41,527 bases of DNA from a virus. The DNA is taken from IMG/VR virus record IMGVR_UViG_3300043567_000596, positions 1 through 41,527 of that record; one strand, 5' to 3'. Under the pieces are notes generated by a model. The model made no database searches. It had not been told where the DNA came from and saw only the letters and a list, made by a program, of their open reading frames with translations. Of the stretch, positions 29,078 to 38,982 are shown in pieces. The position numbers and the translations under genes were made by a program. Within the stretch, counting starts at the first letter, position 1. Each line of letters opens with the position of its first letter.

Positions 29078-29731
29078 ATGAAAATAAACTTAAATAAAGG
29101 GCAAAAATTGTGGTTCACTAGTGATACACACTATAATCACGGAAACATTTGTAGTTCAACAACACAATGGACTAATCCTGTAACATTAAGGGATTTTAAA
29201 TCATTAGAACATATGAACGCAACATTGGTAGGTAATATCAATGAAGTGGTTGGACAAGATGATATTTTATTTCACTTAGGTGATTGGAGTTTTGGTGGAT
29301 TTGAACAAATAGAATTATTCAGAAACCAAATTGTATGTAAGAATGTTCACATCATTACAGGTAACCACGACCATCACATTGAAAACAATAGAGATGGTTG
29401 TCAATCCTTATTCAGTTCCGTAAACAAATATTTAAACTTAAATGTTAAATGGAATGTAGGAACTCCTTTGATGGGAGAACAGCGATTCGCTCTAATGCAC
29501 TTTCCAATAGCAAGTTGGGATAATATGGCTAGAGGAGCAATTCATTTGCATGGGCATGTTCACTTTGAGCCTGATGTTAGAATTGGTAAAGGTAAGATGA
29601 TGGATGTTGGATGCGAGGGTAACAACTTATACCCAATTGATATGAATGAGGTATTAAGATTAATGGATAAGCAACCAATCAAAGGTATGTTCGAATCCGA
29701 CCATCATGAAATTGTAGAAAATTATAAATAA
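29078..29731 (+). CDS. Calcineurin-like metallophosphoesterase
   Basis: 217 residues. The metal-site motifs are all present: SDTHYNH (DxH), FHLGDWSF (GD), ITGNHDHH (GNHD) and LHGHVH (GHxH). Related phage enzymes hydrolyse phosphomono- or diesters, and some repair RNA 2',3'-cyclic ends. It is coupled by TAATG to a P-loop kinase, followed by a small gene and then RNA ligase, so RNA end processing is a reasonable guess. Confidence 0.9.
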   Translation: MKINLNKGQKLWFTSDTHYNHGNICSSTTQWTNPVTLRDFKSLEHMNATLVGNINEVVGQDDILFHLGDWSFGGFEQIELFRNQIVCKNVHIITGNHDHHIENNRDGCQSLFSSVNKYLNLNVKWNVGTPLMGEQRFALMHFPIASWDNMARGAIHLHGHVHFEPDVRIGKGKMMDVGCEGNNLYPIDMNEVLRLMDKQPIKGMFESDHHEIVENYK

Positions 29732-30129
29732 TGAAAGAGTTATTCTTATTGAGAGGATTACCAGGAAGTGGTAAAAGTACATTAGCTAAATCATTGGATG
29801 GTATCCATGTAGAAGCCGACCAATTCTTTATGGTAGGTGGTGAATATAAATTTGATGCTAGTAAATTAAAGGAGGCACATAATAGCTGCCTGACACGAGT
29901 AAAATCTTATATGTACATTTTCAGCGGTAATCCAAAATCAGAGAGGATTATAGTATCAAATACATTTACACAAGAATGGGAAATGAAACCTTACTTCGAT
30001 ATAGCAAATGAATATGGATACAGAGTATATTCAATCATCGTAGAGAATAGGCATGGTGGAGTAAATGAGCACGGAGTACCTTCTGATAAATTAGAACAAA
30101 TGAAAAACAGATTTAATATAAAATTATGA
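29731..30129 (+). CDS. P-loop kinase, polynucleotide-kinase-like
   Basis: 132 residues. Walker A is RGLPGSGKST at residues 6-15; HVEADQFF follows with the Asp typical of PNK-like kinases. IVSNTFTQEWEM resembles the segment found in N4BP2-type AAA kinases. It has no phosphatase domain and may act with the metallophosphoesterase before it. Ends in an ATGA overlap with a small gene. Confidence 0.8.
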   Translation: MKELFLLRGLPGSGKSTLAKSLDGIHVEADQFFMVGGEYKFDASKLKEAHNSCLTRVKSYMYIFSGNPKSERIIVSNTFTQEWEMKPYFDIANEYGYRVYSIIVENRHGGVNEHGVPSDKLEQMKNRFNIKL

Positions 30130-30278
30130 TAAAAAGAAAATTAGAATCCGATAGTAGGATGCGATTCCTATTAGGTAACAACCCTATGGGTGAGTTAGTT
30201 AGGATATTCAAAGAGATTTGGTTAGGATTTAAAATAGCAGAACAAAATAGAGATAAATCCCAATGGGGTAAATTTTAA
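30126..30278 (+). CDS. Small basic protein between kinase and ligase
   Basis: 50 residues, ATGA overlap with the kinase and only three bases before the ligase start. It begins MIKRKLESDSRMRFLLGNN and contains a hydrophobic-basic helix. The coupling on both sides suggests it belongs to the RNA-repair unit. No known family. Confidence 0.6.
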   Translation: MIKRKLESDSRMRFLLGNNPMGELVRIFKEIWLGFKIAEQNRDKSQWGKF

Positions 30279-30281
30279 TAT

Positions 30282-31487
30282 ATGAAATACGATTTAGGTA
30301 TATTGAATGATTACATAGAAAGGGGATTGGTAATAAAGCAAGTTCACCCAACTTTGCCTTTATCAATCTACAACTATTCACGTTCTTGTCAATATGGACA
30401 GGTGTGGGATGATATTACTTTAAATTGTAGAGGGTTAGTATTAGATAACGAAGGTAATGTAATCGCTAAACCATTCCCTAAATTCTTTAACTACGAAGAA
30501 CATACTGCGGATGAAATTCCAAATGAGTTGTTTGATGTGTATGAGAAGATGGATGGTAGTTTAGGTATATGCTTCTACTATGAAAGAGAATTAACATATA
30601 GTGAAAGGTATAGATTATGGTTCAATGGTAACTATGAAACAGGTATGGAATACTATGAAGGTATTGTTCCTAACTTTGATGACCCATACTTTCATCCTAC
30701 CCCAACAAAAAAGGGTGAGTGGCATATAGCAACGAGAGGTTCATTTGTTTCAGACCAAGCGGTGAAAGGTAAAGAGATGCTGGATAAATTAAATACCAAA
30801 TTCGGATTGATACCTGGATATACTTACTTATTTGAAATCATCTATCCTGAAAATCGAATCGTTGTAGATTATGGTGGAGCTGAAAAATTGGTTGTATTAG
30901 GTTGCTACAATAACGAAACCGGTGAGGAAGGTAATATCGATGAAATGGTTAATGAAGGATTTGAAGTCGTAACTAGATATAATACTTTTGGTGAAGGCTT
31001 TGATGTGTTGAAGAGAGAGATATCAAATTCAAAAGAAGGTTATGTCATTCGTTTCAGAAATGGAATGAGAATGAAAATTAAAGGCGATGAGTATGTTCGA
31101 TTACACAGAATCTTAACTAACTTTTCAACTACTGATATATGGGAGTTGTTAAGCACTAAGGGTAATATGGATGAGTTCTTAGAAAGAGTACCCGATGAGT
31201 TTGATGATTGGGTAAAGAAAGTTACTATGGAGTTGAGATATAGTTTTTTTCATATCAATGAAAGAGCGGGTAAGATACATGATTATTTTAGATATGGAAA
31301 ATACAATGATAGGGAATCCGAACCAACAAAAAAAGAATTTGCTTTACATTTAGAAAAATCTAATGTTGAACCATCCCTTCGTTCAGTATTATTTGCAATG
31401 TGGGATAGTAAGCCTTATGACCATATAATTTGGAAAATGATTAAACCAAAATGGTCAAAACCTTTTAGAAAAGATTTGGATAATTAA
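30282..31487 (+). CDS. T4 Rnl1-like RNA ligase
   Basis: 401 residues. Motif I is YEKMDGSLG with the nucleotidyl-accepting Lys89. An upstream CRGLVLD (Arg50) matches the family. SKEGYVIRF is motif IV and MRMKIKGDEY motif V. T4 RnlA homologues seal 3'-OH to 5'-phosphate RNA ends, classically repairing host tRNA cut by the anticodon nuclease PrrC. With its upstream phosphoesterase and kinase it forms a healing-and-sealing unit. The groES promoter starts within its last codons. Confidence 0.92.
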   Translation: MKYDLGILNDYIERGLVIKQVHPTLPLSIYNYSRSCQYGQVWDDITLNCRGLVLDNEGNVIAKPFPKFFNYEEHTADEIPNELFDVYEKMDGSLGICFYYERELTYSERYRLWFNGNYETGMEYYEGIVPNFDDPYFHPTPTKKGEWHIATRGSFVSDQAVKGKEMLDKLNTKFGLIPGYTYLFEIIYPENRIVVDYGGAEKLVVLGCYNNETGEEGNIDEMVNEGFEVVTRYNTFGEGFDVLKREISNSKEGYVIRFRNGMRMKIKGDEYVRLHRILTNFSTTDIWELLSTKGNMDEFLERVPDEFDDWVKKVTMELRYSFFHINERAGKIHDYFRYGKYNDRESEPTKKEFALHLEKSNVEPSLRSVLFAMWDSKPYDHIIWKMIKPKWSKPFRKDLDN

Positions 31488-31506
31488 AAAACTTTTCGTA
31501 TCTTTG
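31475..31506 (+). promoter_or_regulatory. Bacteroidota-type promoter of groES-groEL
   Basis: TTTG (31475-31478), 20 nt, TATCTTTG (31499-31506). Both boxes are near consensus. The transcript has a leader of about 80 nt with a palindrome. Confidence 0.85.
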
Positions 31507-31513
31507 TACAACT

Positions 31514-31534
31514 ATACTGACAATCTGTCACTAT
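31514..31534 (+). promoter_or_regulatory. Palindromic operator candidate before groES
   Basis: ATACTGACA-ATC-TGTCACTAT: TGACA (31518-31522) and TGTCA (31526-31530) are perfect inverted halves, extended by ATA/TAT with one mismatch. It lies just after the expected start of transcription. It is not a CIRCE element, so HrcA is unlikely. Confidence 0.55.
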
Positions 31535-31590
31535 CGATGGGTTGGTATAGTAATTGAATATAATAGATTAAACAAAAACAAATAAAAATT

Positions 31591-31866
31591 ATGAGCGTAA
31601 AAGTAACACCTTTGCACGACAGAGTTATCGTGAAACCAGCAGAAAAAGCTGAAAAAACTGCAGGTGGAATTATCATTCCTGATACTGCACAAGACAAACC
31701 ACAACAAGGAGAAGTAGTAGCCGTTGGTAGCGGAAGAAAAGATGAACCATTGACTGTTAAAGTTGGTGATGTAGTTCTATTCGGAAAATACGGAGGTACT
31801 GAAATCGAATTAGATGGTGAGAAATTTCTTTTATTAAAAGAAAGTGATATTTTTGCAATTATTTAA
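31591..31866 (+). CDS. groES: Co-chaperonin GroES
   Basis: 91 residues, standard length. It has the start [14 protein letters not shown], the mobile-loop region [20 protein letters not shown] that contacts GroEL, and a C-terminal strand ending DIFAII. It starts the chaperonin operon, 20 bases before groEL. With its own GroEL it can form a matched folding machine instead of using that of the host. Confidence 0.97.
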   Translation: MSVKVTPLHDRVIVKPAEKAEKTAGGIIIPDTAQDKPQQGEVVAVGSGRKDEPLTVKVGDVVLFGKYGGTEIELDGEKFLLLKESDIFAII

Positions 31867-31871
31867 ACTAA

Positions 31872-33524
<1,653 letters not shown>

Positions 33525-33533
33525 CAAATTAAG

Positions 33534-33563
33534 ACCCTCAACCTAAAAATTGAGGGTTTTTTA
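33534..33563 (+). terminator. Intrinsic terminator after groEL
   Basis: ACCCTCAA (33534-33541) and TTGAGGGT (33550-33557) form a perfect 8-bp stem followed by six T. Confidence 0.92.
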
Positions 33564-33595
33564 TTTGGAAATGTGGGTATATTTTCGTATATTTG
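33564..33595 (+). promoter_or_regulatory. Bacteroidota-type promoter of uvsE
   Basis: TTTG (33564-33567), 20 nt, TATATTTG (33588-33595), both perfect, starting right after the groEL terminator. TTTTCG precedes the -7 box as at 22466 and 22628. Confidence 0.88.
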
Positions 33596-33616
33596 TATAT
33601 GAAAAATAGTGAAGAT

Positions 33617-34507
33617 ATGAATTTAGGATACGCTTGTATCAATATGAGTATGGGTAAGAAAGTAACTACTAACCGAGCAATGGTTAAGCGTACTTTTGAA
33701 TCAAAGGGTTTAGATTATGTATCAGAACTTGCTCTATTGAACGCTAAGGATATTATAAAGATATTAGAGTGGAATAGAATGAATGGTATATCCCTTTTTA
33801 GATTATCATCCACTATTGTTCCGTGGGGAGACCATATTGATTTGACTCAATTGAAAGATTACAAAGAGATTAAGAGTGAGTTAAAGAAAGCAGGTGATTT
33901 TGCTAAGTTTTGGAATATGAGGGTTAACTCACATCCTGGTCCTTTTGTTGTATTAACTTCTCCGAATGAGGAAGTGGTTAAGAACGCAATTGCTGATTTA
34001 GAACTGCATGGTAAGATATTCGATATGATGGGGTTATCTAAGACACGATTTAACAATATCAATATTCATTGTAATGGTGTGTATGGAGATAAGCAATCTG
34101 CGATGGATAGATTTATCAAAAACTTTAAAAGATTATCATCATCGGTACGCAATAGATTGACGGTGGAGAATGATGATAAGGCATCTATGTATTCAGTTAA
34201 AGACCTTATGTATATCCATCAGAATACAGGCATACCTATTGTGTTTGATTACCATCACCATCAATTTTGTACCGGTGATTTATCAGAGGAGCAGGCACTT
34301 AAGTTAGCGGCAACTACTTGGCCTGAGGGGATTAAGCAAGAAGTTCATTATTCAGAAAGTAAAGCATTACATGAAAACAACCCAAAAGAAAAACCACAAG
34401 CACATTCCTATCTTATTAATGCCCTCCCCAATACATACGGGTTGGATTTGGACATTATGGTTGAAGCGAAAGGAAAGGAATTAGCGATATTACCTTTTTT
34501 AAATTAA
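33617..34507 (+). CDS. uvsE: UV-damage endonuclease (UvsE/UVDE)
   Basis: 296 residues from ATG 33617, where the family start NLGYACIN lies; earlier in-frame codons at 33593 and 33599 fall at or before the transcription start. Blocks NSHPGPFVVL, NINIHCNGVYGDK, RLTVENDD and IVFDYHHHQF supply the His, Glu and Asp residues that hold metal ions in the TIM barrel. The enzyme nicks DNA 5' of pyrimidine dimers and other UV lesions. Its promoter is strong and separate. Confidence 0.93.
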   Translation: MNLGYACINMSMGKKVTTNRAMVKRTFESKGLDYVSELALLNAKDIIKILEWNRMNGISLFRLSSTIVPWGDHIDLTQLKDYKEIKSELKKAGDFAKFWNMRVNSHPGPFVVLTSPNEEVVKNAIADLELHGKIFDMMGLSKTRFNNINIHCNGVYGDKQSAMDRFIKNFKRLSSSVRNRLTVENDDKASMYSVKDLMYIHQNTGIPIVFDYHHHQFCTGDLSEEQALKLAATTWPEGIKQEVHYSESKALHENNPKEKPQAHSYLINALPNTYGLDLDIMVEAKGKELAILPFLN

Positions 34508-34511
34508 TAAT

Positions 34512-35081
34512 ATGAAAAACCTAATAATAATAGCACATCCGGATAAAAGAAGTTTCTGCTACAATGGTATTCAGAAAACCATTAACGAAACTTTGAAATC
34601 AAATAAAGAAGATGTGCATACGATTGACCTTTACAAAGAAAATATAACATTTGATTTTGGAAAAGATAAAGTAAGGGAATACAAAGATTTAATCACATGG
34701 GCTGATAGAATTTATATTATATCACCTGTATGGTGGTTCAGATGTACTCCTGCAATGGAAGCATTCTTTGACCAAATCTTTACACCAGGATTTGCATATA
34801 AGTTTACACCTGTTACAAAATTGTATGGGTATCCAACACCATTGTTAAGCGATAAGAAAGTTAGAACATATCTTACGCATGGAGCACCTGCACTACCTGT
34901 ATTAACGATGTATTTAAATTCGGTTAAGTTGAGATTGGTGATGGGTGTGTATTCATTTGTATTCGGTTGGTTCAAAACTAAGACGAGGCAGTTTTGGAGT
35001 GTACCATTTGTATCACATAATGAAAGGATGGTTTATTTGGAAAAAGTTAAACAAGATATTAAAAGTGATTTAAAAAAATAA
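34512..35081 (+). CDS. NAD(P)H:quinone oxidoreductase-like flavoprotein
   Basis: 189 residues of the flavodoxin-2 fold. It starts NLIIIAHPDKRSFC, binding FMN/FAD phosphate. SPVWWFRCTPAMEAFFDQIFTPGFAYKF is distributed over residues 71-97 and matches the NQO1/MdaB-type core. Such enzymes reduce quinones or other small acceptors with NAD(P)H. Why a phage carries it is unclear; detoxifying reactive compounds or feeding electrons to other enzymes are possibilities. Confidence 0.85.
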   Translation: MKNLIIIAHPDKRSFCYNGIQKTINETLKSNKEDVHTIDLYKENITFDFGKDKVREYKDLITWADRIYIISPVWWFRCTPAMEAFFDQIFTPGFAYKFTPVTKLYGYPTPLLSDKKVRTYLTHGAPALPVLTMYLNSVKLRLVMGVYSFVFGWFKTKTRQFWSVPFVSHNERMVYLEKVKQDIKSDLKK

Positions 35082-35085
35082 AGTT

Positions 35086-35247
35086 ATGAAAAAGCAAAAG
35101 ACTAAATCTGAGATTACATTTAACGAATGGGCTAAAGAATTAAAAGTATCTACTATGTGGGATGATACTAAGCCTGAGAATAGAAATTTTATTGAAAGAC
35201 TGACTATCGCAAGAGAATATTATTTTTCATCACCATCTAAAGGATAA
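35086..35247 (+). CDS. Small hypothetical protein
   Basis: 53 residues from ATG 35086 to TAA 35245-35247, four bases after the flavoprotein and three before the next start. It has a basic start and an aromatic C-terminal half (REYYFSSPSKG). No family recognised. Confidence 0.6.
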   Translation: MKKQKTKSEITFNEWAKELKVSTMWDDTKPENRNFIERLTIAREYYFSSPSKG

Positions 35248-35250
35248 TAA

Positions 35251-35463
35251 ATGGCTAAAATCGATTACCCTAAAATCTATCAGAAACAAATTATCGAAAT
35301 GGCTACCGAATCAAAGGAAACATTAACAGTCCGTAAAGAGATTATAATAGATACGGAAATTACAGATTCACAATTGGGTAGTATAATTCGACAGATGTAT
35401 AGAGCAAAGTGTGAATCGGCGGATGAGCATATAGAACATATAAACAGAACAAATGCAGACTGA
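35251..35463 (+). CDS. Small hypothetical protein upstream of clpS
   Basis: 70 residues, charged and helical, with a beta segment in the middle (LTVRKEIIIDTEI). Overlaps clpS by 11 bases, implying coupling. Unknown function. Confidence 0.6.
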   Translation: MAKIDYPKIYQKQIIEMATESKETLTVRKEIIIDTEITDSQLGSIIRQMYRAKCESADEHIEHINRTNAD

Positions 35464-35722
35464 TTTAAAAGATAAAACAGAACAGAAAGAAAAGGAAACC
35501 GACATCTCTGTATTAGTATTATACAATGATGATGTTAATTCATTTGAGCATGTGATAGCATGTTTAGTTGGAATCTGTGGTCATTCATCACATCAGGCAG
35601 AACAATGTGCAATGATAGTACATAATAGTGGTAAGTGTAAAGTGAAGAGTGGTGGGTTGGATGAAATGATTAAGATGGCGGAAAGGCTGATAGATAACGA
35701 CCTAACCGTTGAAGTAGTATAA
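35453..35722 (+). CDS. clpS: ClpS-like N-end-rule adaptor
   Basis: 89 residues. VLYNDDVNSFEHVI matches the ClpS signature, whose Asn and Asp bind the N-terminal amino group of substrates. HSSHQAEQCAMIVHNSGK and the final LTVEVV also fit. The N-terminal extension of about 18 residues is charged, as needed to feed substrates to ClpAP/ClpCP. A phage copy could steer host or phage proteins to degradation. Confidence 0.9.
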   Translation: MQTDLKDKTEQKEKETDISVLVLYNDDVNSFEHVIACLVGICGHSSHQAEQCAMIVHNSGKCKVKSGGLDEMIKMAERLIDNDLTVEVV

Positions 35723-35736
35723 AATAAAATAATAAT

Positions 35737-36012
35737 ATGGAAGAGCAACAAAAATGGTTTATACCACATGAATTATCAGAGCAGGATGCAAATGATATCA
35801 TTATGCAAATAGAAAAGTATATAGCAGAACATCCTAATGAGTCTGAGGATTATTGGTTGGTGGACTTTGACGAAAATGATATCTATGCTAAATCTTTTCC
35901 CAAAGAAGAAATTGACAGATTGGCTGAAGAAAACAATATGAAAGTTTTCGATGTAATGATGGATATAATGAGGCATCAAAATGGGGTAACTAATAAAACA
36001 GAAAATAAATAA
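35737..36012 (+). CDS. Acidic hypothetical protein
   Basis: 91 residues, acidic, helical, with several Trp near residue 40 (DYWLVDFDEND). No recognised domain. Follows clpS by 14 bases. Confidence 0.65.
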   Translation: MEEQQKWFIPHELSEQDANDIIMQIEKYIAEHPNESEDYWLVDFDENDIYAKSFPKEEIDRLAEENNMKVFDVMMDIMRHQNGVTNKTENK

Positions 36013-36015
36013 TAT

Positions 36016-36270
36016 ATGGAAATCGTAAGAGAAGAATTGATTGGATTGCTAGTGGCAGGTCCTGTAAGTGTAACATTCACAAAGGCGGACGGTACAGATA
36101 GAGTAATGAAATGCACTAAGTGGATGGATTTAATTCCGGAAGAGAATCATCCTAAGAAAGAATCTACAGGTGATAGTACACCATCTGATAACATCACCGT
36201 ATTCGATTTAGAGAAAGGTGGGTGGAGAAGCTTTAACATCACAAAGGTAAAAGAGTATTCAGTAGTATAG
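36016..36270 (+). CDS. DUF2693-like small protein
   Basis: 84 residues. VSVTFTKADGTDRVMKCT, a central LIPEENHP and the final VFDLEKGGWRSFN follow the pattern of DUF2693 proteins, common small SH3-like phage proteins of unknown role. Starts three bases after the previous stop. Confidence 0.75.
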   Translation: MEIVREELIGLLVAGPVSVTFTKADGTDRVMKCTKWMDLIPEENHPKKESTGDSTPSDNITVFDLEKGGWRSFNITKVKEYSVV

Positions 36271-36271
36271 T

Positions 36272-36631
36272 ATGAATTACAAAACACGCAAACTAATCAA
36301 ATACGAAGACCTTAATGCGAGAGGAACTCTATTTGGCGGACAGGTATTGAAATGGATTGATGAGGAAGCATCTATATTTTGTATATGTCAATTGAACACC
36401 CGAAGTATAGTTACCAAAGCAATGAGTGAAGTAAATTTTGTATCATCTGCTAAGTTAGGAGATGTGGTAGAGATAGGGTGTGAGTTAATCCAATTTGGTA
36501 ATACATCTATAACAATAGCATGTGAAGTGCGGAATAAGGATACAAAGAAAACTATTATCAGAATAGATAAGATAGTATTCGTAGCGGTTGATGAAAATGG
36601 AAAACCGACACAACACGGAATAATTAAATAA
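36272..36631 (+). CDS. Hotdog-fold acyl-CoA thioesterase (YciA-like)
   Basis: 119 residues. NARGTLFGGQVLKWIDEEAS contains the Gly-rich hinge and catalytic Asp of the YciA type; FVSSAKLGDVVEIG follows as the usual second strand. The family hydrolyses acyl-CoA to free fatty acid and CoA. It is a full single domain. The role in a phage is unknown; lipid remodelling is possible. Confidence 0.88.
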   Translation: MNYKTRKLIKYEDLNARGTLFGGQVLKWIDEEASIFCICQLNTRSIVTKAMSEVNFVSSAKLGDVVEIGCELIQFGNTSITIACEVRNKDTKKTIIRIDKIVFVAVDENGKPTQHGIIK

Positions 36632-36637
36632 AACAAT

Positions 36638-37027
36638 ATGACATCAAAAGAATTTGTACTTTGGTTAAAAGGATTTACAGATGGGGTACATGAATTTAAC
36701 ATTACCCCAAAGCAATGGGATACCCTAAAAGACAAGTTGGCAGAGGTTAAAGATGAAGAACCAATAGGATTTCCATTTGGAACACCGAACACACAACCAT
36801 TCCCAACGTGGCAACACCCACACTATATAGACCCATATAACCCATATAAGATAACTTGTGGTAGTGGTTCATCTGGAACAATTACAACAACACCTAATGT
36901 AGGTGGTTCAATTACAATAGCTAATCCACCATTTGGATTTGGAAGTACATCAACCACATACGGATATCCAAGCGGTTCGGCGTGGCATTACACAAATGGC
37001 GGAAAGGAAAACGAAAAGGGTGAATAG
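36638..37027 (+). CDS. Small phage protein with Gly/Thr-rich tail
   Basis: 129 residues. The N terminus TSKEFVLWLKGFTDG is a helix of a kind common in small phage proteins. The C-terminal half is low-complexity (Pro, Gly, Ser, Thr, Tyr) and likely flexible. It overlaps the epimerase gene by 32 bases. Confidence 0.65.
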   Translation: MTSKEFVLWLKGFTDGVHEFNITPKQWDTLKDKLAEVKDEEPIGFPFGTPNTQPFPTWQHPHYIDPYNPYKITCGSGSSGTITTTPNVGGSITIANPPFGFGSTSTTYGYPSGSAWHYTNGGKENEKGE

Positions 37028-37874
37028 AGTATTAGTGACAGGTGGATGTGGGTTCATTGGTCGTGCTCTAACGAACGAACTTCTTAAAAGGGGTTACGAA
37101 GTTGATGTAATAGATAATATCTCAATAGGAAGCGAAGCGGTGATACCTGAGGGGTGTACATTCCTAAGAGGGGATATAAGAGCTATGGATTCAATAGAGG
37201 ATTATCCATACAAATACATTTTTCACTTAGCAGCATTGAGTAGAATCCAACCATCATTTAAAAAACCATCTTTAACACATTCGGTTAATGTAGATGGGAC
37301 GAGGCAGGTAATAGAGTATGCGGAAAGGAATGGGAGTAAATTAATATTTGCTAGTTCATCATCTATTCATAACGGAGGGACAACCTCTCCATATACAATG
37401 AGTAAGTTGATGGGAGAGCAATGGTGTAAGTTGTACGCATTTAACTATGGATTGAATGTACACATTGCCCGTTTATATAATGTGTATGGGGAAGGTGAAT
37501 TAGTTAACTCCCATATGACAGCGGTAATGGGGTTATTCAGAAGAGCAATCTCAAAGGGAGAGCCTATGATAGTGCATGGTAATGGGAAACAAAGAAGAGA
37601 TTTTACGCATATAGAGGATACGATAGATGGATTGATTAGAATCGCGGAATACGATAAGGTAAACTATGAGATATGGGAATTAGGCACAGGTTCTCACTAT
37701 AGTATAAACGATGTATTTGATATGTTTCAGAAAAGATTTCCTCAATTAGAAAAGAAGTTTGTAGCGGATGTTGATGGAAACTATAGGGATTCACTATGTA
37801 CAGATAAGAAAGCGGTAAACATATTAGGATGGGAGCCATTAGATAAATTAAAAGAATACATCAATACACTATGA
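36996..37874 (+). CDS. NAD-dependent sugar epimerase/dehydratase (extended SDR)
   Basis: 292 residues from ATG 36996; the frame runs upstream to 36933 but this ATG puts VLVTGGCGFIG, the NAD-binding Gly motif, near the N terminus. FASSSS and SPYTMSKLMGEQW hold the catalytic Ser, Tyr and Lys. The protein is closest to UDP-glucose 4-epimerase-like enzymes, but the substrate is uncertain. With RmlC and the sulfotransferase-like gene it suggests glycan changes. Confidence 0.9.
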   Translation: MAERKTKRVNRVLVTGGCGFIGRALTNELLKRGYEVDVIDNISIGSEAVIPEGCTFLRGDIRAMDSIEDYPYKYIFHLAALSRIQPSFKKPSLTHSVNVDGTRQVIEYAERNGSKLIFASSSSIHNGGTTSPYTMSKLMGEQWCKLYAFNYGLNVHIARLYNVYGEGELVNSHMTAVMGLFRRAISKGEPMIVHGNGKQRRDFTHIEDTIDGLIRIAEYDKVNYEIWELGTGSHYSINDVFDMFQKRFPQLEKKFVADVDGNYRDSLCTDKKAVNILGWEPLDKLKEYINTL

Positions 37875-38566
37875 AAGTAATATACATACCTGAGTTAAGA
37901 AAGAATTTAATATTTTTTGAGAAGTCAGGGAGTTCCCTAATGGCAGGATTCTTTAAGAGCATATTAGATTGGAAGGGTATTCCGATTACGGGTGATAGAC
38001 ACGAAGGTGAAACCCTTTTATTCGTAAGAAATCCAATGGAGAGATTGGTTAGTATATTTTATCACTTAGGTATAGTAAGGGATATGGAGATACCATTTGC
38101 GGACAAGATAGCGGCATTAGATAAATTCTTAGATGGGTATAAGGATAAGTGTGCTAACTCAAACGACTCACATCTACAACCGCAGAGTTGGGATTTGGAT
38201 AGGGTAGGTAACGAAACGATATATAAGATAGAGGATATAAGAGAAGGGTGGGATAAGTTAGTAGACCGGTACAGACCTTCATCTAACATATCCTTCAGTA
38301 CTACGCAGCCTTTTTTCACTGCGGAGGAGTATATAAAGGATTTTGGTATATTAGATGAGGTAGGGATACCAATGGAGATTAATGATAGATTATATGCGGT
38401 TACACTATATGGATTCATTCTTAATAAGTTAAACGAAGGGCATCACCATAACGAATCACATAGAATGTTAAACATTTTACATAAAGAGGGGCATAGGGAT
38501 ATAATTGAAAAGTTAAAAGAGATAACAAAGGAAGATATGGATACCTTTGGATATACTAACAAATAA
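37871..38566 (+). CDS. Sulfotransferase-like protein
   Basis: 231 residues, ATGA overlap with the epimerase. FFEKSGSSLM resembles the 5'-phosphosulfate loop of PAPS-dependent sulfotransferases, and FVRNPMERLVSIFYH the 3'-phosphate motif (RxPxxR..S) of family-2 carbohydrate sulfotransferases. This implies transfer of sulfate from PAPS to a sugar. Such genes are rare in phages. The downstream region shows increased ATA and AGG codon use. Confidence 0.65.
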   Translation: MKVIYIPELRKNLIFFEKSGSSLMAGFFKSILDWKGIPITGDRHEGETLLFVRNPMERLVSIFYHLGIVRDMEIPFADKIAALDKFLDGYKDKCANSNDSHLQPQSWDLDRVGNETIYKIEDIREGWDKLVDRYRPSSNISFSTTQPFFTAEEYIKDFGILDEVGIPMEINDRLYAVTLYGFILNKLNEGHHHNESHRMLNILHKEGHRDIIEKLKEITKEDMDTFGYTNK

Positions 38567-38571
38567 TTGAT

Positions 38572-38841
38572 ATGATAATAGACATAATAGGATACATTGG
38601 GACAATACTAATACTATATTCCTTTACAATAGAGAATATGTTCAAACTAAGGGTAGTAAACTCTATAGGTAGTATAGTATGGATAGTATATGGTATAGGG
38701 ATATGGGCAGGGCCTACTATATTAGTTAATAGTTGTGTACTATGTATTCACTCCTATTGGTTCTATAAGCATAGAAAGAAAAAGAATAAGGTTAAGATAG
38801 ATAAGGATGAGTATGGTTGGTATCCGGATGAGGGTATATGA
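38572..38841 (+). CDS. YgjV/SemiSWEET-like small membrane protein
   Basis: 89 residues with three hydrophobic helices (about 2-20, 24-45, 48-66) and a charged tail. The pattern GYIGTILILYSFTIENMFKLR and then NSIGSIVWIVYGIGI is that of small three-helix proteins (YgjV, SemiSWEET) that pair to form sugar pores. A transport role is not proven. Confidence 0.65.
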   Translation: MIIDIIGYIGTILILYSFTIENMFKLRVVNSIGSIVWIVYGIGIWAGPTILVNSCVLCIHSYWFYKHRKKKNKVKIDKDEYGWYPDEGI

Positions 38842-38857
38842 TAACTAACCCAATAGA

Positions 38858-38942
38858 GAAATCGAAGGGGCGGGGGTTGGGGGTATATCGTTCTCCCTTT
38901 GTCCTTCGGCCGGAAAAAATTTTGGAGATAAGATTTATTGAT
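38858..38942 (+). repeat. G-rich/C-rich element, copy 2
   Basis: AAATCGAAGGGGCGGGGG, then TCTCCC, TGTCCTTCG and AAAAAATTTTGGAGATA. The order of blocks matches 8074-8154. Both copies occupy the end of a co-directional gene group. Confidence 0.45.
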
Positions 38943-38982
38943 AGCAGCCTTCAATTGAGTTGCCATCACAATATATAAAGGT

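Noticed and set aside
31500-31590. CIRCE element before groES
   Set aside because: TTAGCACTC-N9-GAGTGCTAA is not present; only the TGACA/TGTCA palindrome is seen.
36933-36995. Longer epimerase start
   Set aside because: The extension overlaps the previous gene further and adds no domain; the Gly motif follows ATG 36996 closely.
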